Below, in pieces: positions 1 to 8,533 of a stretch of DNA of 49,722 nt (its first letter is position 1; every line of letters begins with the position of its first letter). Below the pieces are notes generated by a model, which was given only the letters and a program-made list of their open reading frames with translations, had not been told where the DNA came from and ran no database searches. Made by a program: the position numbers and the translations under genes. The DNA is from an uncultured Clostridia bacterium (lineage in GTDB: Bacteria > Bacillota > Clostridia > Christensenellales > DTU072). The stretch spans positions 1-49,722 of the forward strand of contig CALVYG010000009.1 in the NCBI GenBank assembly GCA_944372095.1. The letters are read 5' to 3'.

Positions 1-503
1 CCTGCTTTCATCAACGTCTGTCCGAATATTTCCGCCAGACTTTCAGCTTTCTGCCCCTGCTTCTCCGCTTCCCTTAATTTCTCATATCCCTTTTTTACGC
101 TTTCCGCAAACTCGGGCATTCTTTTCCTTGCCTTATTATAATATCCCTTGACAAGTCCTTTTATTACGCGGTGTTTCCCTTCGTCCGTAACGTCGTCTTC
201 CAATTTATAATACCCGAGTATCGTATTTATATCGCTTATTCTTTCCAGAATATCGCTGTTCTCTACGTATTCGACTTTTTTCAATACGTGTACAGGGCAT
301 ATTCCCGTCTTGAATACGGGGTCTTTGTCTTCATAATTATACGCAAGAAGCGCAAGCAAAACTATATCGTAATTTAGCGTCAGCCGCATTGCGTTCCCCG
401 TCCTTTTTCCGATTGATTTACATATTCCGCAATAATACGAACGGTATGTTTGGTAATCTTTTATCAGTATATTGGGTTTATCAATCGTTACGTATCCGAA
501 CAT
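1..503 (-). CDS. DUF5685 family protein, 3' end cut off by the window edge
   Basis: The first 167 residues of a minus-strand gene can be read without a stop from an ATG at 503 to the window edge. The N-terminus (MFGYVTIDKPNILIKDYQ, then YYCGICKSIG) resembles DUF5685 proteins of Firmicutes, which open with MFGYV and carry a CGxC pair near residue 30. That pair and a further Cys (GICPVH, about residue 70) suggest metal binding; the function of the family is unknown. The ATG shares one base with the trpS stop codon (TGATG), so translation is probably coupled and the gene is the last visible member of the operon that includes thrC and trpS. The C-terminal part is outside the window. The family call rests on recalled similarity. 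Confidence 0.75.
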   Translation of the reverse strand, partial: MFGYVTIDKPNILIKDYQTYRSYYCGICKSIGKRTGNAMRLTLNYDIVLLALLAYNYEDKDPVFKTGICPVHVLKKVEYVENSDILERISDINTILGYYKLEDDVTDEGKHRVIKGLVKGYYNKARKRMPEFAESVKKGYEKLREAEKQGQKAESLAEIFGQTLMKA

Positions 504-1504
504 CAGCCTTCCACCAATCCGACTTTACGGTATACTTTCGACAACGTTTTCTGCGCTATCCCTCTCGCTGCCGCAGCTCCCGCTTTGGCTGTTTCCGTAA
601 GATACGCTTTATCCTTTATCAGTCTCCCGTATTCTTCTCTTATCGGTCTGAGTTTTTCCACAACCGCTTCTCCGCATACGCTCTTCAACTCGGCATATCC
701 TTTGCCTTCAAATTCTTTTACAAGACTTTCTATGTTTTTTCCCGTCACCGCGCTGAGTATCGTAAGAAGATTGCTTACTCCGGGTTTGTTCTTTTCATCG
801 TACGACACATAAGCGTCGCAATCCGTTACCGCACGTTTGAATTTCCTCATTATGTCTTCGGGCGTATCTATCAGACTTACCGTTGCGTTTACGTCGGAGT
901 CGGATTTACTCATCTTTTTCGTCGGGTCCTGCAATGAATATATTTTCGCTCCCTGCTTCGATATATACGGTTCCGGCACAGTAAACGTCGGCGTATATAA
1001 ATTATTGAATCTTATTGCAAGGTCTCTCGATAATTCAAGATGCTGTTTCTGGTCTATTCCGACGGGGACGTAATCCGTCTGGTACAGCAATATGTCGGCT
1101 GCCATCAGCACGGGATAATCCAATAACCCTACGTTTATGTTATCGGCGTGTTTTGCAGATTTATCCTTGAACTGCGTCATTCTCGACGTTTCGCCTATAT
1201 AAGTAAAACAGTTCAGTATCCACGTAAGTTCTGTATGCTGCGGCACGTGGGATTGAAAATACAGTATACTTTTTTTAGGGTCTATTCCGCACGCTATGTA
1301 TTGCGCGAAAAAACTTAACGCTCTTTGTCTGTATTCCGACGGAACCTGCCTTACCGTCAGCGCGTGCAAATCCGCTATCGCGTATATGCTTTCGTATTCT
1401 TCCGCCAGTTTTATCCAGTTTCCTATTGCGCCTATATAATTCCCCAGCGTTATACAACCCGTCGGTTGCACCGCGCTGTATACTATTTTTTTGTCTCCTA
1501 TCAT
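503..1504 (-). CDS. trpS: Tryptophanyl-tRNA synthetase
   Basis: Class I aminoacyl-tRNA synthetase that charges tRNA-Trp in the cytoplasm. The 333 residues match the usual bacterial TrpRS length. The HIGH-equivalent motif is visible as PTGCITLGNY (residues 14-23), and KMSKS lies at 197-201 after LQDPTK. The tryptophan-pocket region (YQTDYVPVGIDQ, about 141-152) is also typical. The start is an ATG whose Shine-Dalgarno sequence (AAAGGAT) lies inside the last codons of thrC, so the two genes are translationally linked. No T-box or leader precedes it, so it is transcribed with the upstream genes. The downstream DUF5685 start overlaps its stop. Identification is firm. Confidence 0.97.
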   Translation of the reverse strand: MIGDKKIVYSAVQPTGCITLGNYIGAIGNWIKLAEEYESIYAIADLHALTVRQVPSEYRQRALSFFAQYIACGIDPKKSILYFQSHVPQHTELTWILNCFTYIGETSRMTQFKDKSAKHADNINVGLLDYPVLMAADILLYQTDYVPVGIDQKQHLELSRDLAIRFNNLYTPTFTVPEPYISKQGAKIYSLQDPTKKMSKSDSDVNATVSLIDTPEDIMRKFKRAVTDCDAYVSYDEKNKPGVSNLLTILSAVTGKNIESLVKEFEGKGYAELKSVCGEAVVEKLRPIREEYGRLIKDKAYLTETAKAGAAAARGIAQKTLSKVYRKVGLVEG

Positions 1505-1509
1505 AAAAT

Positions 1510-2988
1510 TTATCCTTTTATCGCTCCCAGTACGGCTTCCGCTATATCCTCTTTTTCTACCACAAGATTATGCAATACGGGTTTGTTTTTTAGATTTGCT
1601 ATATCTTCGGGTACTTCCGTTCCCGTAAATCCGGCGAGTTTTTTTACCGCTTTGAACGCGTCTCTCTCTTCCGTTCCGCTTACCGCGCTTAATACGCTTT
1701 GCGGGAATTTATACGGATTCGCCGTACTCAGTATTACCGCCGACGCATCGTCGTATACGTCGTTCATAAATTTGAAATACGCGCTTACCGCAACCGCGGT
1801 ATGCGGGTCTAACAAATATCCGTATTCTTCATATACGTTGTTTATCACGTCTTTCGTTTCTTCTTCCGTACTGTAATATCCCAGGAATTCCGGTACCGCG
1901 TCGTACAAAGTGTCCTCGTCTACCGCATAATTCCCTTCTTTTGCAAGTTCTTCCATCAGTCCGCTTACACGGTCGCTTTCACGGTTCATTATTTCGTACA
2001 CCAGTCTTTCGAGGTTGCTGCTTACGAGTATATCCATCGACGGACTCATCGTTTTATGGAATTTCCTTCTCGTGTCGTATAACCCCGTATCGAAAAATTC
2101 GGTAAGCACGTTATTTACGTTACTTGCTACAACAAGTTGTTTTACGGGAAGCCCCATTCTTTTTGCATAATACCCTGCGAGTATATTCCCGAAATTTCCG
2201 CTCGGAACGATGAAATCTATATTCTCTCCCGGTTCGATTTCGCCTTCGGCAAGCAAGTCGAGATATGCGGAAAAATAATACACTATCTGGGGCGCCAATC
2301 TGCCGAAATTTATCGAATTCGCACTGCTGAGTTCATACCCTTTTTCGGCGAATTTCTCCTTCATTTCCTTGCTGGCAAATATCTTTTTTACCGCCGTCTG
2401 CGCGTCGTCGAAATTGCCTTTTATACCTATAACGTGCGTATTCTTTCCCTCTGTGGTTATCATTTGAAGTTTCTGCATATCGCTTACTCCTTCCGACGGA
2501 TACAGCACTATTATTTCAGTGTTTCCCACATCCTTGAATCCTTCCAACGCGGCTTTCCCGGTATCTCCGCTCGTTGCCACGAGTATCAGGGTTTTCTTTC
2601 CTTCCCCTTCCTTTTCTTTGCTTCCGTTCAGAAGATACGGAAGAAGCGTCAACGCTATATCCTTAAACGCAAACGTCGGTCCGTGCCATAATTCCATTAT
2701 ATACGTTCCTTCGTCCACCTTTGTAAGCGGCGCAGGATATCCGTCGAATCTCGCATACGCTTTTTCGGTATACGACAGCAATTCCTCATAACTGAATTCC
2801 GTCAGATATTTATTCAATATGTATGCCGCGCGTTCGGGATATTCAAGCCCTACCATATCTTCCAATTCTTCCTGCGTTATCACGGGAAATTCCGCCGGCA
2901 CATACAATCCGCCGTCTTTCGCTATTCCGTTTATTATTGCGCGCGCTCCGCTTACGGGACCTTCGCCTCGCGTCGAATAAAATTCCAT
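1510..2988 (-). CDS. thrC: Threonine synthase
   Basis: PLP enzyme converting O-phosphohomoserine to threonine and phosphate, the last step of threonine synthesis. The N-terminus MEFYSTRG and the PLP-lysine motif HGPTFAFKD (Lys 109) are diagnostic; glycine-rich phosphate-binding loops (ATSGDTGKAA and PSGNFGN) follow. The length (492 aa) fits the long bacterial and fungal class of ThrC. An in-frame GTG at 3000 lies four codons upstream, but the GAGG Shine-Dalgarno is spaced 6 nt before the ATG at 2988 and too close to the GTG, so the ATG is chosen. It starts 16 nt after the P-loop gene and ends 5 nt before trpS, in an operon. I see no threonine attenuator. Confidence 0.96.
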   Translation of the reverse strand: MEFYSTRGEGPVSGARAIINGIAKDGGLYVPAEFPVITQEELEDMVGLEYPERAAYILNKYLTEFSYEELLSYTEKAYARFDGYPAPLTKVDEGTYIMELWHGPTFAFKDIALTLLPYLLNGSKEKEGEGKKTLILVATSGDTGKAALEGFKDVGNTEIIVLYPSEGVSDMQKLQMITTEGKNTHVIGIKGNFDDAQTAVKKIFASKEMKEKFAEKGYELSSANSINFGRLAPQIVYYFSAYLDLLAEGEIEPGENIDFIVPSGNFGNILAGYYAKRMGLPVKQLVVASNVNNVLTEFFDTGLYDTRRKFHKTMSPSMDILVSSNLERLVYEIMNRESDRVSGLMEELAKEGNYAVDEDTLYDAVPEFLGYYSTEEETKDVINNVYEEYGYLLDPHTAVAVSAYFKFMNDVYDDASAVILSTANPYKFPQSVLSAVSGTEERDAFKAVKKLAGFTGTEVPEDIANLKNKPVLHNLVVEKEDIAEAVLGAIKG

Positions 2989-3004
2989 TGTCTTCCTCAC
3001 TCTC

Positions 3005-3421
3005 CTATCCGAGGTATTTTGCTATGAACGACGGAAGTTTTTCCCTCTCGCAGCTTACCGTCAGCACAAAGTTTACTCCCGTTCCTTCTTCGAGTTTTTC
3101 CAGAAGCATAAACAGTTCCGCCATCTCGGCACTGTCTATTTCCACTCCCATTATTTTATATACTCCGTCTATAAAAATGTATTCTATGTCGTAATTCGCC
3201 GCAAGCATTCCTTTTATGAACCCGAACAGCATTTCTTTCCCTACGATTCCTTCGCCTTTCGCGTCGATAAACTTTATCTGCGGTTTTATTTCCGTTCTGT
3301 ATCTTGTCGTCGTTGACAAAAAGACAGTATCGCCTTTTCTTTCTCCCAGTCCGTAGTTTGCAGTTTCGATTATTTTTTTCGTCTTTCCGGTGCCTTTTGC
3401 GCCTTCTATTATTTTTATCAT
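3005..3421 (-). CDS. Small P-loop NTP-binding protein of unknown function
   Basis: A 138-residue protein with a clear Walker A motif (GAKGTGKT, residues 7-14) directly after the first beta strand and a Walker B-like strand ending in Asp (YIFIDG, about residue 85). Beyond the P-loop fold I do not recognise a named family; similar short proteins in Clostridia are usually called ATP-binding proteins. There are no membrane segments and no DNA-binding motif that I can see. The start is the ATG at 3421, because a good Shine-Dalgarno (AAGGAG) sits 6 nt before it; the ATG 15 nt upstream overlaps that site. It lies between the acyltransferase gene and thrC in one operon. The single-domain size, close to thymidine or adenylate kinase cores, would fit a small kinase or regulatory ATPase, but that is a guess. 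Confidence 0.75.
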   Translation of the reverse strand: MIKIIEGAKGTGKTKKIIETANYGLGERKGDTVFLSTTTRYRTEIKPQIKFIDAKGEGIVGKEMLFGFIKGMLAANYDIEYIFIDGVYKIMGVEIDSAEMAELFMLLEKLEEGTGVNFVLTVSCEREKLPSFIAKYLG

Positions 3422-3499
3422 GTTTTTCTCCTTCATAGAAAAAAATTTATTTTTTTAATTGTACCATATACGCGCCATGAAAACAAGTACGAATATACC

Positions 3500-4927
3500 T
3501 TATTCCTTGCGCCCTTCCGCGAGATATTTCAGTTTGCGATAATATTCCAAATCGATTTCCTTCATTATCTCTTTCAATTCGTAGTCGCTCATCGCGGTTG
3601 TTCTTCCGCTCTTGTACTCTTCGTCTACTTTATCTTTTATCCGTGCTGCTATTTCGTCCTTTTTGTCGACTTTCCATTCGTCGCTCAGTTTGAAATAAGT
3701 GTTTATCCAATAAGCAATTCCCGCAAGTCCGCTGTGGCTGTCCACCGCCACTCCGACTTTCCGTTTCAGTAATGTTTCTGTATCGAATATATTGTATATT
3801 TCTTCGTCTTTAAGCAATCCGTCCGCGTGTATCCCTGCTCTCGTCGTGTTGAAATTCTTTCCCACAAACGGCGTGCTCGGCGGGATTATGTACCCTATTT
3901 CTTTCTCAAAATATTCCGCTATGTCCGTTATTACGCTTAAATCCATTCCGTCCGTCGTGCCTTTTATGGACGCATATTCTATTACCATCGCTTCTAGCGG
4001 ACAGTTGCCCGTTCTTTCTCCTATTCCCAATAACGAACAGTTTACTCCGCTTGCTCCGTACAGCCATGCCGTGCTTGCGTTTATCACCGCCTTATAGAAA
4101 TCGTTATGCCCGTGCCACTCTATCAGCGACGACGGTATTTCCGCGTAATGCTTTAATCCGTATATTATTCCTTGTACGCTTCTGGGTAACGCAACTCCAG
4201 GATACGTTATCCCATACCCCAGTGTATCGCAGCAACGTATCTTTATCGGTATACCGCTTTCGTCCATAAGTCTTTTCAGTTCGCACGCAAACGGTACGAC
4301 AAATCCGTAGTAGTCCGCTCTCGTTATATCTTCGAAATGACATCTCGGTCTTATCCCCGCTTCCAGCGCCGCTTTGATTATCCCGAGATACTTGTCCAGC
4401 GCCTGTCTTCTCGTAAGATTCATCTTTTTGAATATGTGATAGTCCGAACAGCTTACCAGCACGCCCGTTTCCTTCACTTTCATTTCTTTTACAAGCGCAA
4501 AATCTTTTTCGTTCGCGCGTATCCAGCTTGTTACCTCTGGAAATTCGTATCCGAGTTCCTGACATTTTTCCACCGCCTTTCTGTCCTTTTCGCTGTACAG
4601 AAAAAACTCGCTCTGACGGATTATTCCTTTTTCTCCGCCGAGTTTATGTAACATCTTGAAAAGCTCTACTATCTGTTCTACCGTATAAGGCGAACGCGAT
4701 TGCTGTCCGTCGCGGAACGTCGTGTCCGTTATCCATATTTCTTCCGGACAGCTCATCGGCACGTTCCGGAAATTAAACGCAACTTTGGGTATTGACCTGT
4801 AATCGAAAAAATTTCTGAACAATTGCGGCTCGTCTACGTCCTGCAACGTGTAATTGTAACTGTGTTCTTCCAGAATATGTCGGGACGGACTTAGATATAC
4901 TTCGTTCGGTACTTCGTGGATTTTCAT
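3500..4927 (-). CDS. DRE-TIM acyltransferase: isopropylmalate/homocitrate synthase family, possibly (Re)-citrate synthase
   Basis: A 475-residue enzyme of the family that condenses acetyl-CoA with a 2-oxoacid. Visible active-site motifs are TDTTFRDGQQS (about residues 67-77, metal-binding Asp and catalytic Arg), the metal-binding HGHND (about 270) and GIGERTGNCPLE (about 300). The protein has about 60 residues before the TIM barrel and lacks the long C-terminal regulatory domain of LeuA-type enzymes. Related clostridial proteins are annotated as 2-isopropylmalate synthase, but the (Re)-citrate synthases of anaerobes come from this same family. No leucine or lysine pathway genes are nearby, so the substrate is unresolved. 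It starts 18 nt after prfA with a strong AGGAGAA site, inside the prfA-to-trpS operon. Confidence 0.85.
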   Translation of the reverse strand: MKIHEVPNEVYLSPSRHILEEHSYNYTLQDVDEPQLFRNFFDYRSIPKVAFNFRNVPMSCPEEIWITDTTFRDGQQSRSPYTVEQIVELFKMLHKLGGEKGIIRQSEFFLYSEKDRKAVEKCQELGYEFPEVTSWIRANEKDFALVKEMKVKETGVLVSCSDYHIFKKMNLTRRQALDKYLGIIKAALEAGIRPRCHFEDITRADYYGFVVPFACELKRLMDESGIPIKIRCCDTLGYGITYPGVALPRSVQGIIYGLKHYAEIPSSLIEWHGHNDFYKAVINASTAWLYGASGVNCSLLGIGERTGNCPLEAMVIEYASIKGTTDGMDLSVITDIAEYFEKEIGYIIPPSTPFVGKNFNTTRAGIHADGLLKDEEIYNIFDTETLLKRKVGVAVDSHSGLAGIAYWINTYFKLSDEWKVDKKDEIAARIKDKVDEEYKSGRTTAMSDYELKEIMKEIDLEYYRKLKYLAEGRKE

Positions 4928-4945
4928 CTTCTCGTTCTCCTCTTT

Positions 4946-6016
4946 TTATCTGTCTTCTATTTTACTTAATTTTGCATTCTGGTCCGCAAGCGCAAGCGCT
5001 TCTATCATCTGGAACATATCCCCGTCAAGAAACGACGGCAGACTGTAAAGCGTCATATTTATTCTGTGGTCCGTTACTCGTCCCTGCGGATAATTATACG
5101 TTCTTATTCTCTCGCTCCTGTCTCCCGTTCCGACCTGCGTTCTTCTGTTTTCCGCATATTCGGCGTCTTTCTGACTCTGATAGTAATCGTAAAGTCTGCT
5201 CTTCATTACGCGCATTGCTTTTTCTCTGTTTTTTATCTGGCTTCGTTCGTCCTGACAAGACACCACTATTCCCGTCGGTATATGCGTCATTCTTACGGCG
5301 CTGTCGGTTTTATTGATATGCTGACCGCCCGCTCCGCCGCTGCGGTATGTGTCTATTTTCAAATCCTTTTCGTTTATTTCAAAATCCACTTCTTCCGCTT
5401 CCGGCAGCACCGCTACCGTTATTGTGGACGTATGCACTCTTCCCTGCGATTCGGTCTCGGGCACTCTCTGCACTCGGTGTACTCCGCTTTCGTATTTCAT
5501 TTTGCTGTACGCTCCGTGACCTTTTATCATAAACGTCGCTTCTTTTATTCCGCCGAGTTCCGTTTCGTTTATGTCTATATCCTCTATCTTCCAACGGTTC
5601 CTTTCCGCAAATCTGTGGTACATTCTCAATAATTCCATTCCGAACAGACTCGCTTCTTCTCCCCCCGCTCCCGAACGGATTTCTATTATTACGTTCTTTT
5701 CGTCCATCGGGTCTTTCGGTAAAAGCAATATTTTTATATTTTCTATAAGCTTTTCTTTCTTTTCTTTCAGTTCGTAATATTCCGCTTCCGCAAGGTCTTT
5801 GATTTCCTTTTCTTCCATTTCCATCATATCCTTGCACTCGCTCATTTCTTTTTCCAGACGGAGATAATTTTCGTATTCGTTCACCACGGGTTCGAGCGCC
5901 GCGTGTTCCTTTACGAGTTTCTGCCATTCCTCTCTACGCGCTACTACCTCGGGCTTCCCTATCTGTTCGCTTAATTCGGCATATCTCTGCCTCATCTTTT
6001 CCAGTCTTTCAAACAT
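4946..6016 (-). CDS. prfA: Peptide chain release factor 1
   Basis: Class I release factor recognising UAA and UAG and triggering peptidyl-tRNA hydrolysis on the ribosome. The 356 residues are the usual length. The GGQ motif (residues 230-232, in SGGAGGQHINKTDS) contains the glutamine that PrmC methylates. The tripeptide anticodon is PxT (PET, residues 186-188), which marks RF1, where RF2 would have SPF. An acidic coiled-coil N-terminal domain covers about residues 1-100. It lies 77 nt downstream of the gene carrying the PrmC domain, the classical prmC-prfA pairing of modifier and substrate. Identification is firm. Confidence 0.97.
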   Translation of the reverse strand: MFERLEKMRQRYAELSEQIGKPEVVARREEWQKLVKEHAALEPVVNEYENYLRLEKEMSECKDMMEMEEKEIKDLAEAEYYELKEKKEKLIENIKILLLPKDPMDEKNVIIEIRSGAGGEEASLFGMELLRMYHRFAERNRWKIEDIDINETELGGIKEATFMIKGHGAYSKMKYESGVHRVQRVPETESQGRVHTSTITVAVLPEAEEVDFEINEKDLKIDTYRSGGAGGQHINKTDSAVRMTHIPTGIVVSCQDERSQIKNREKAMRVMKSRLYDYYQSQKDAEYAENRRTQVGTGDRSERIRTYNYPQGRVTDHRINMTLYSLPSFLDGDMFQMIEALALADQNAKLSKIEDR

Positions 6017-6093
6017 ATCCTTTTTCTGTTACCTTCTTTTTTTGCTTACTTATCCGTTTTACGGATTTACGGAATCGTTTTCCGATTGTTCCC

Positions 6094-8052
6094 TTACAGA
6101 TTAAGCACGATTCCGCTCCCGCCGTTGTCTTCTTTTCGGTCTGCTTTTTCCTCTTCCCCGTCTTCGACGGTTTCGGTCAGCGACGCTTTTATTACGCGTT
6201 TTACGGGCGGATTGTTGTAATCGCTTATAAACTCCGTTTCGAATCCTTCAAGCATTTCCGCCACCTTTTCCGCTTGCCCCGCTCCTGCTTCGAGTATCAG
6301 TTTTCCGCCGTTCTTCAAATGTTTCTTTACGCTCGAACATATATCACGGTAATAATCCAATCCGTCCGCTCCGCCGTCCAGCGCCAGTCGCGGTTCGTAA
6401 TCTTTTACCTCTTTATCCAATCCGTTTATATCTCCCGACGGAATATACGGCGGATTGCTTAATATTATATCGAACTGCTTTTTTCTGAACGGGATAAACA
6501 AACTTCCCGAATAAAATTTTATATCCGCCCCCAAGCGTTCCGCATTTTCTTTCGCAAGCTCCAATGCCTCCTTACTTACGTCCGAAGCATACATTTCGCA
6601 TTCCGCGCCCTTTTTAACGGCTATCGCAACGCACCCAGAACCCGTACATAAATCCAATACTTCCGGCTTGCTCCCTCTCTTTTCATAAATTTCTTTTACG
6701 GCTTTTATTCCCTCTTCCGCAAGAAATTCGGTATCGAATCTCGGTATCAGCGCACGCGTATCGGTTTTTATGTTGAACCCGTAAAAACACGTTTCTCCCA
6801 ATACGTATTGCAACGGCGCTCCTCCGAGTCTGTTCTTTGCGTATTTTTTACATTCTTCCAGTTGTTGTTTGCTTATTCTTCTTCCGTCGTAAAGGTCGCT
6901 TTTTCTCTCGGCTCCCGTTACCGTCATTGCTATGAGTTCCGCTTCGTGTTTTTTTCCTTCGCCGAGTATTTTTTCCGTCACTGCAACCGCTTTTTCCACG
7001 GTAGTAAACGTTACGAATTTCTTTGTCGGATATTCGGGGTCGCTTTCGAGTTTCAATACTTCGTTAAACGCCGCTATCGATACTTCGAGCATTTTTTCGT
7101 CCGGTTCTTTCGTTGTCAGTCTTTGCAGCCACAGCCCGGGCGCCTTACACGCTCTCGAAAACAGATTATCGTATTTTGCAAAAAGTTTCAGAAATTCATA
7201 CGATATTCCCGCCACTACCGGTATAAGCGCAAGCCTTATTACAAGTTGTACGATAAACGTGAGAAATCCGTTCCCGACGTCTATCATCGAAACGGGTACC
7301 ACAGTAAAAAACAACATACTCACTATCATTACGATAAATAAAAAAGTAGTTCCGCATCTGTCGTGTTTTGTCGACATTGTTTTTGCGTTTTCTACCGTTA
7401 ACGGCAAGCCGTGTTCGTAACAGGATATTACTTTATGCTCCGCTCCGTGATACATAAACAGTCTTTTTATGTCTTTCATTAAACTCACGAGAGCTATATA
7501 TCCGACAAAAACGACAATCCTTACTACGCCTCGGATAACTTCGTACAACATATTCCACCAGAATCCGAGTCCCGTCGTAGACGTTCTGAATGCGTTCCAT
7601 ACCCCTGCGTCCATATTGACTTCGATAAGTCCTGCTCCCGCGAATATTCCGAGAGCGGCTATCTGCGGCAATATCACGAATAACGCTATTGCCAGTATTA
7701 TTCCCAATACTCCGCCCACCGTAAGCACTACGTTCATTATGTCGATTTTGAACGTTTTTGCAAGCCATTTTTCAAATTTTGACGGAGCCTCGTCCGCCTC
7801 TCCGAATACTTCGCTCGCTCGCATCGTTATTTTCAGCCCCGATACAAACGCATCGAAAAAACTTATTATTCCGCGCAATACGGGAATTTTTAACGCTTTT
7901 TTCTTCTTATCCGTTACTTTCGGTCGTTCGCTTTCCATAACGATTTCGCCCTCGCCGTTTCTTACGGCTATGGCATAAGAGCTCTTTCCTCTCATCATTA
8001 CGCCTTCAAGCACAGCTTGTCCGCCTATTCCGCATACGTTCTTTTTTTTCAC
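6094..8052 (-). CDS. prmC: DUF1385 (YqhQ-like) membrane protein fused to release factor glutamine methyltransferase PrmC
   Basis: A two-part protein of 652 residues. Residues 1 to about 340 are a DUF1385/YqhQ-type membrane domain: GIGGQAVLEGVMMRG near the N-terminus, several hydrophobic segments, and the family motifs YHGAEHK (201-207) and DRCGTTF (231-237). Residues from about 350 are PrmC (HemK), which methylates the GGQ glutamine of release factors with SAM: the SAM loop DLCTGSG is at 467-473 and the catalytic NPPY at 533-536. The reading frame is uninterrupted. The start is a GTG with GGAGAG 5 nt upstream. Its substrate gene prfA follows. A natural fusion is more likely than a lost stop, because similar fusions occur in Clostridia as I recall. 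What the DUF1385 half does is unknown. Confidence 0.93.
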   Translation of the reverse strand: MKKKNVCGIGGQAVLEGVMMRGKSSYAIAVRNGEGEIVMESERPKVTDKKKKALKIPVLRGIISFFDAFVSGLKITMRASEVFGEADEAPSKFEKWLAKTFKIDIMNVVLTVGGVLGIILAIALFVILPQIAALGIFAGAGLIEVNMDAGVWNAFRTSTTGLGFWWNMLYEVIRGVVRIVVFVGYIALVSLMKDIKRLFMYHGAEHKVISCYEHGLPLTVENAKTMSTKHDRCGTTFLFIVMIVSMLFFTVVPVSMIDVGNGFLTFIVQLVIRLALIPVVAGISYEFLKLFAKYDNLFSRACKAPGLWLQRLTTKEPDEKMLEVSIAAFNEVLKLESDPEYPTKKFVTFTTVEKAVAVTEKILGEGKKHEAELIAMTVTGAERKSDLYDGRRISKQQLEECKKYAKNRLGGAPLQYVLGETCFYGFNIKTDTRALIPRFDTEFLAEEGIKAVKEIYEKRGSKPEVLDLCTGSGCVAIAVKKGAECEMYASDVSKEALELAKENAERLGADIKFYSGSLFIPFRKKQFDIILSNPPYIPSGDINGLDKEVKDYEPRLALDGGADGLDYYRDICSSVKKHLKNGGKLILEAGAGQAEKVAEMLEGFETEFISDYNNPPVKRVIKASLTETVEDGEEEKADRKEDNGGSGIVLNL

Positions 8053-8135
8053 CGCACTCTCCGTTATGTTTCGGTCTTTTCCGCGACACTCTTCTGCTTA
8101 TTTCCCTGCCTTTTCAGCCCTTCCCTTATAAAACA

Positions 8136-8160
8136 AATAATATCCCGTCGGGATATTATT
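8136..8160 (-). terminator. Intrinsic terminator or attenuator after rpmE
   Basis: A perfect 11-bp stem (AATAATATCCC, loop GAC, GGGATATTATT) lies 36 nt past the rpmE stop and is followed on the minus strand by TTTGTTTTAT. It should end most rpmE transcripts while letting some polymerase read into the DUF1385-PrmC gene, which has no obvious promoter of its own. Confidence 0.75.
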
Positions 8161-8195
8161 GCTTACGGGTTCCTTTTACCGCGTTCCAATACTTT

Positions 8196-8411
8196 TTATT
8201 TCAGCGCGTTTGCTCCGAATTTCTTGTTGAAACGTTCTACGCGTCCGCCGCTGTGAACGGTCTTCTGTTTTCCTGTATAGTACGGATGGCATTGCGAGCA
8301 TATATCGACTCTCAGCGAATCCACGGGCTTCGTGGTTCCTATCTGAAATTTCGCTCCGCATGCACACGTTACGTCTACTATTTTGTATTTAGGATGTATA
8401 TCTTTCTGCAT
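8196..8411 (-). CDS. rpmE: 50S ribosomal protein L31, zinc-binding form
   Basis: A 71-residue large-subunit ribosomal protein. The zinc-ligand cysteines of the C+ form of L31 are present as TCACG (Cys16, Cys18) and CSQC (Cys37, Cys40), followed by the family tail [12 protein letters not shown]. Genomes with a C+ copy often hold a C- paralogue induced under zinc starvation; none is visible here. The Shine-Dalgarno AGAGGTG is well placed before the ATG. It is the first gene after a perfect-consensus promoter and leads the rpmE-prmC-prfA order that is common in Firmicutes. Confidence 0.97.
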   Translation of the reverse strand: MQKDIHPKYKIVDVTCACGAKFQIGTTKPVDSLRVDICSQCHPYYTGKQKTVHSGGRVERFNKKFGANALK

Positions 8412-8463
8412 CTTTTCACCTCTATATTACTATTTTTACCCGATTTTTTATAAACGTATGCTA

Positions 8464-8492
8464 ATTATATATAAAAAAAATATCCGTGTCAA
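8464..8492 (-). promoter_or_regulatory. Consensus sigma-A promoter of the rpmE operon
   Basis: The minus strand carries TTGACA (8487-8492), a 17-nt spacer and TATAAT (8464-8469), a perfect match to the housekeeping consensus, about 50 nt before the rpmE start. Its -35 is back to back with the murC promoter region. Confidence 0.9.
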
Positions 8493-8522
8493 CTGTTTGG
8501 CACTTAATTTTCATTTTCCGCA

Positions 8523-8528
8523 TATAAT
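8523..8528 (+). promoter_or_regulatory. -10 element of murC, very close to the start codon
   Basis: TATAAT ends 5 nt before the murC ATG. The best upstream -35 is TTGGCA at 8497-8502, with a long 20-nt gap. If this -10 is used, transcription begins at or inside the start codon, giving a leaderless message; there is no Shine-Dalgarno sequence in front of murC. Confidence 0.55.
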
Positions 8529-8533
8529 ACTTT

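Noticed and set aside
4104..4565. 153-codon minus-strand frame within the acyltransferase gene
   Set aside because: It overlaps the DRE-TIM gene in another frame, is Arg/Lys-rich and has no domain.
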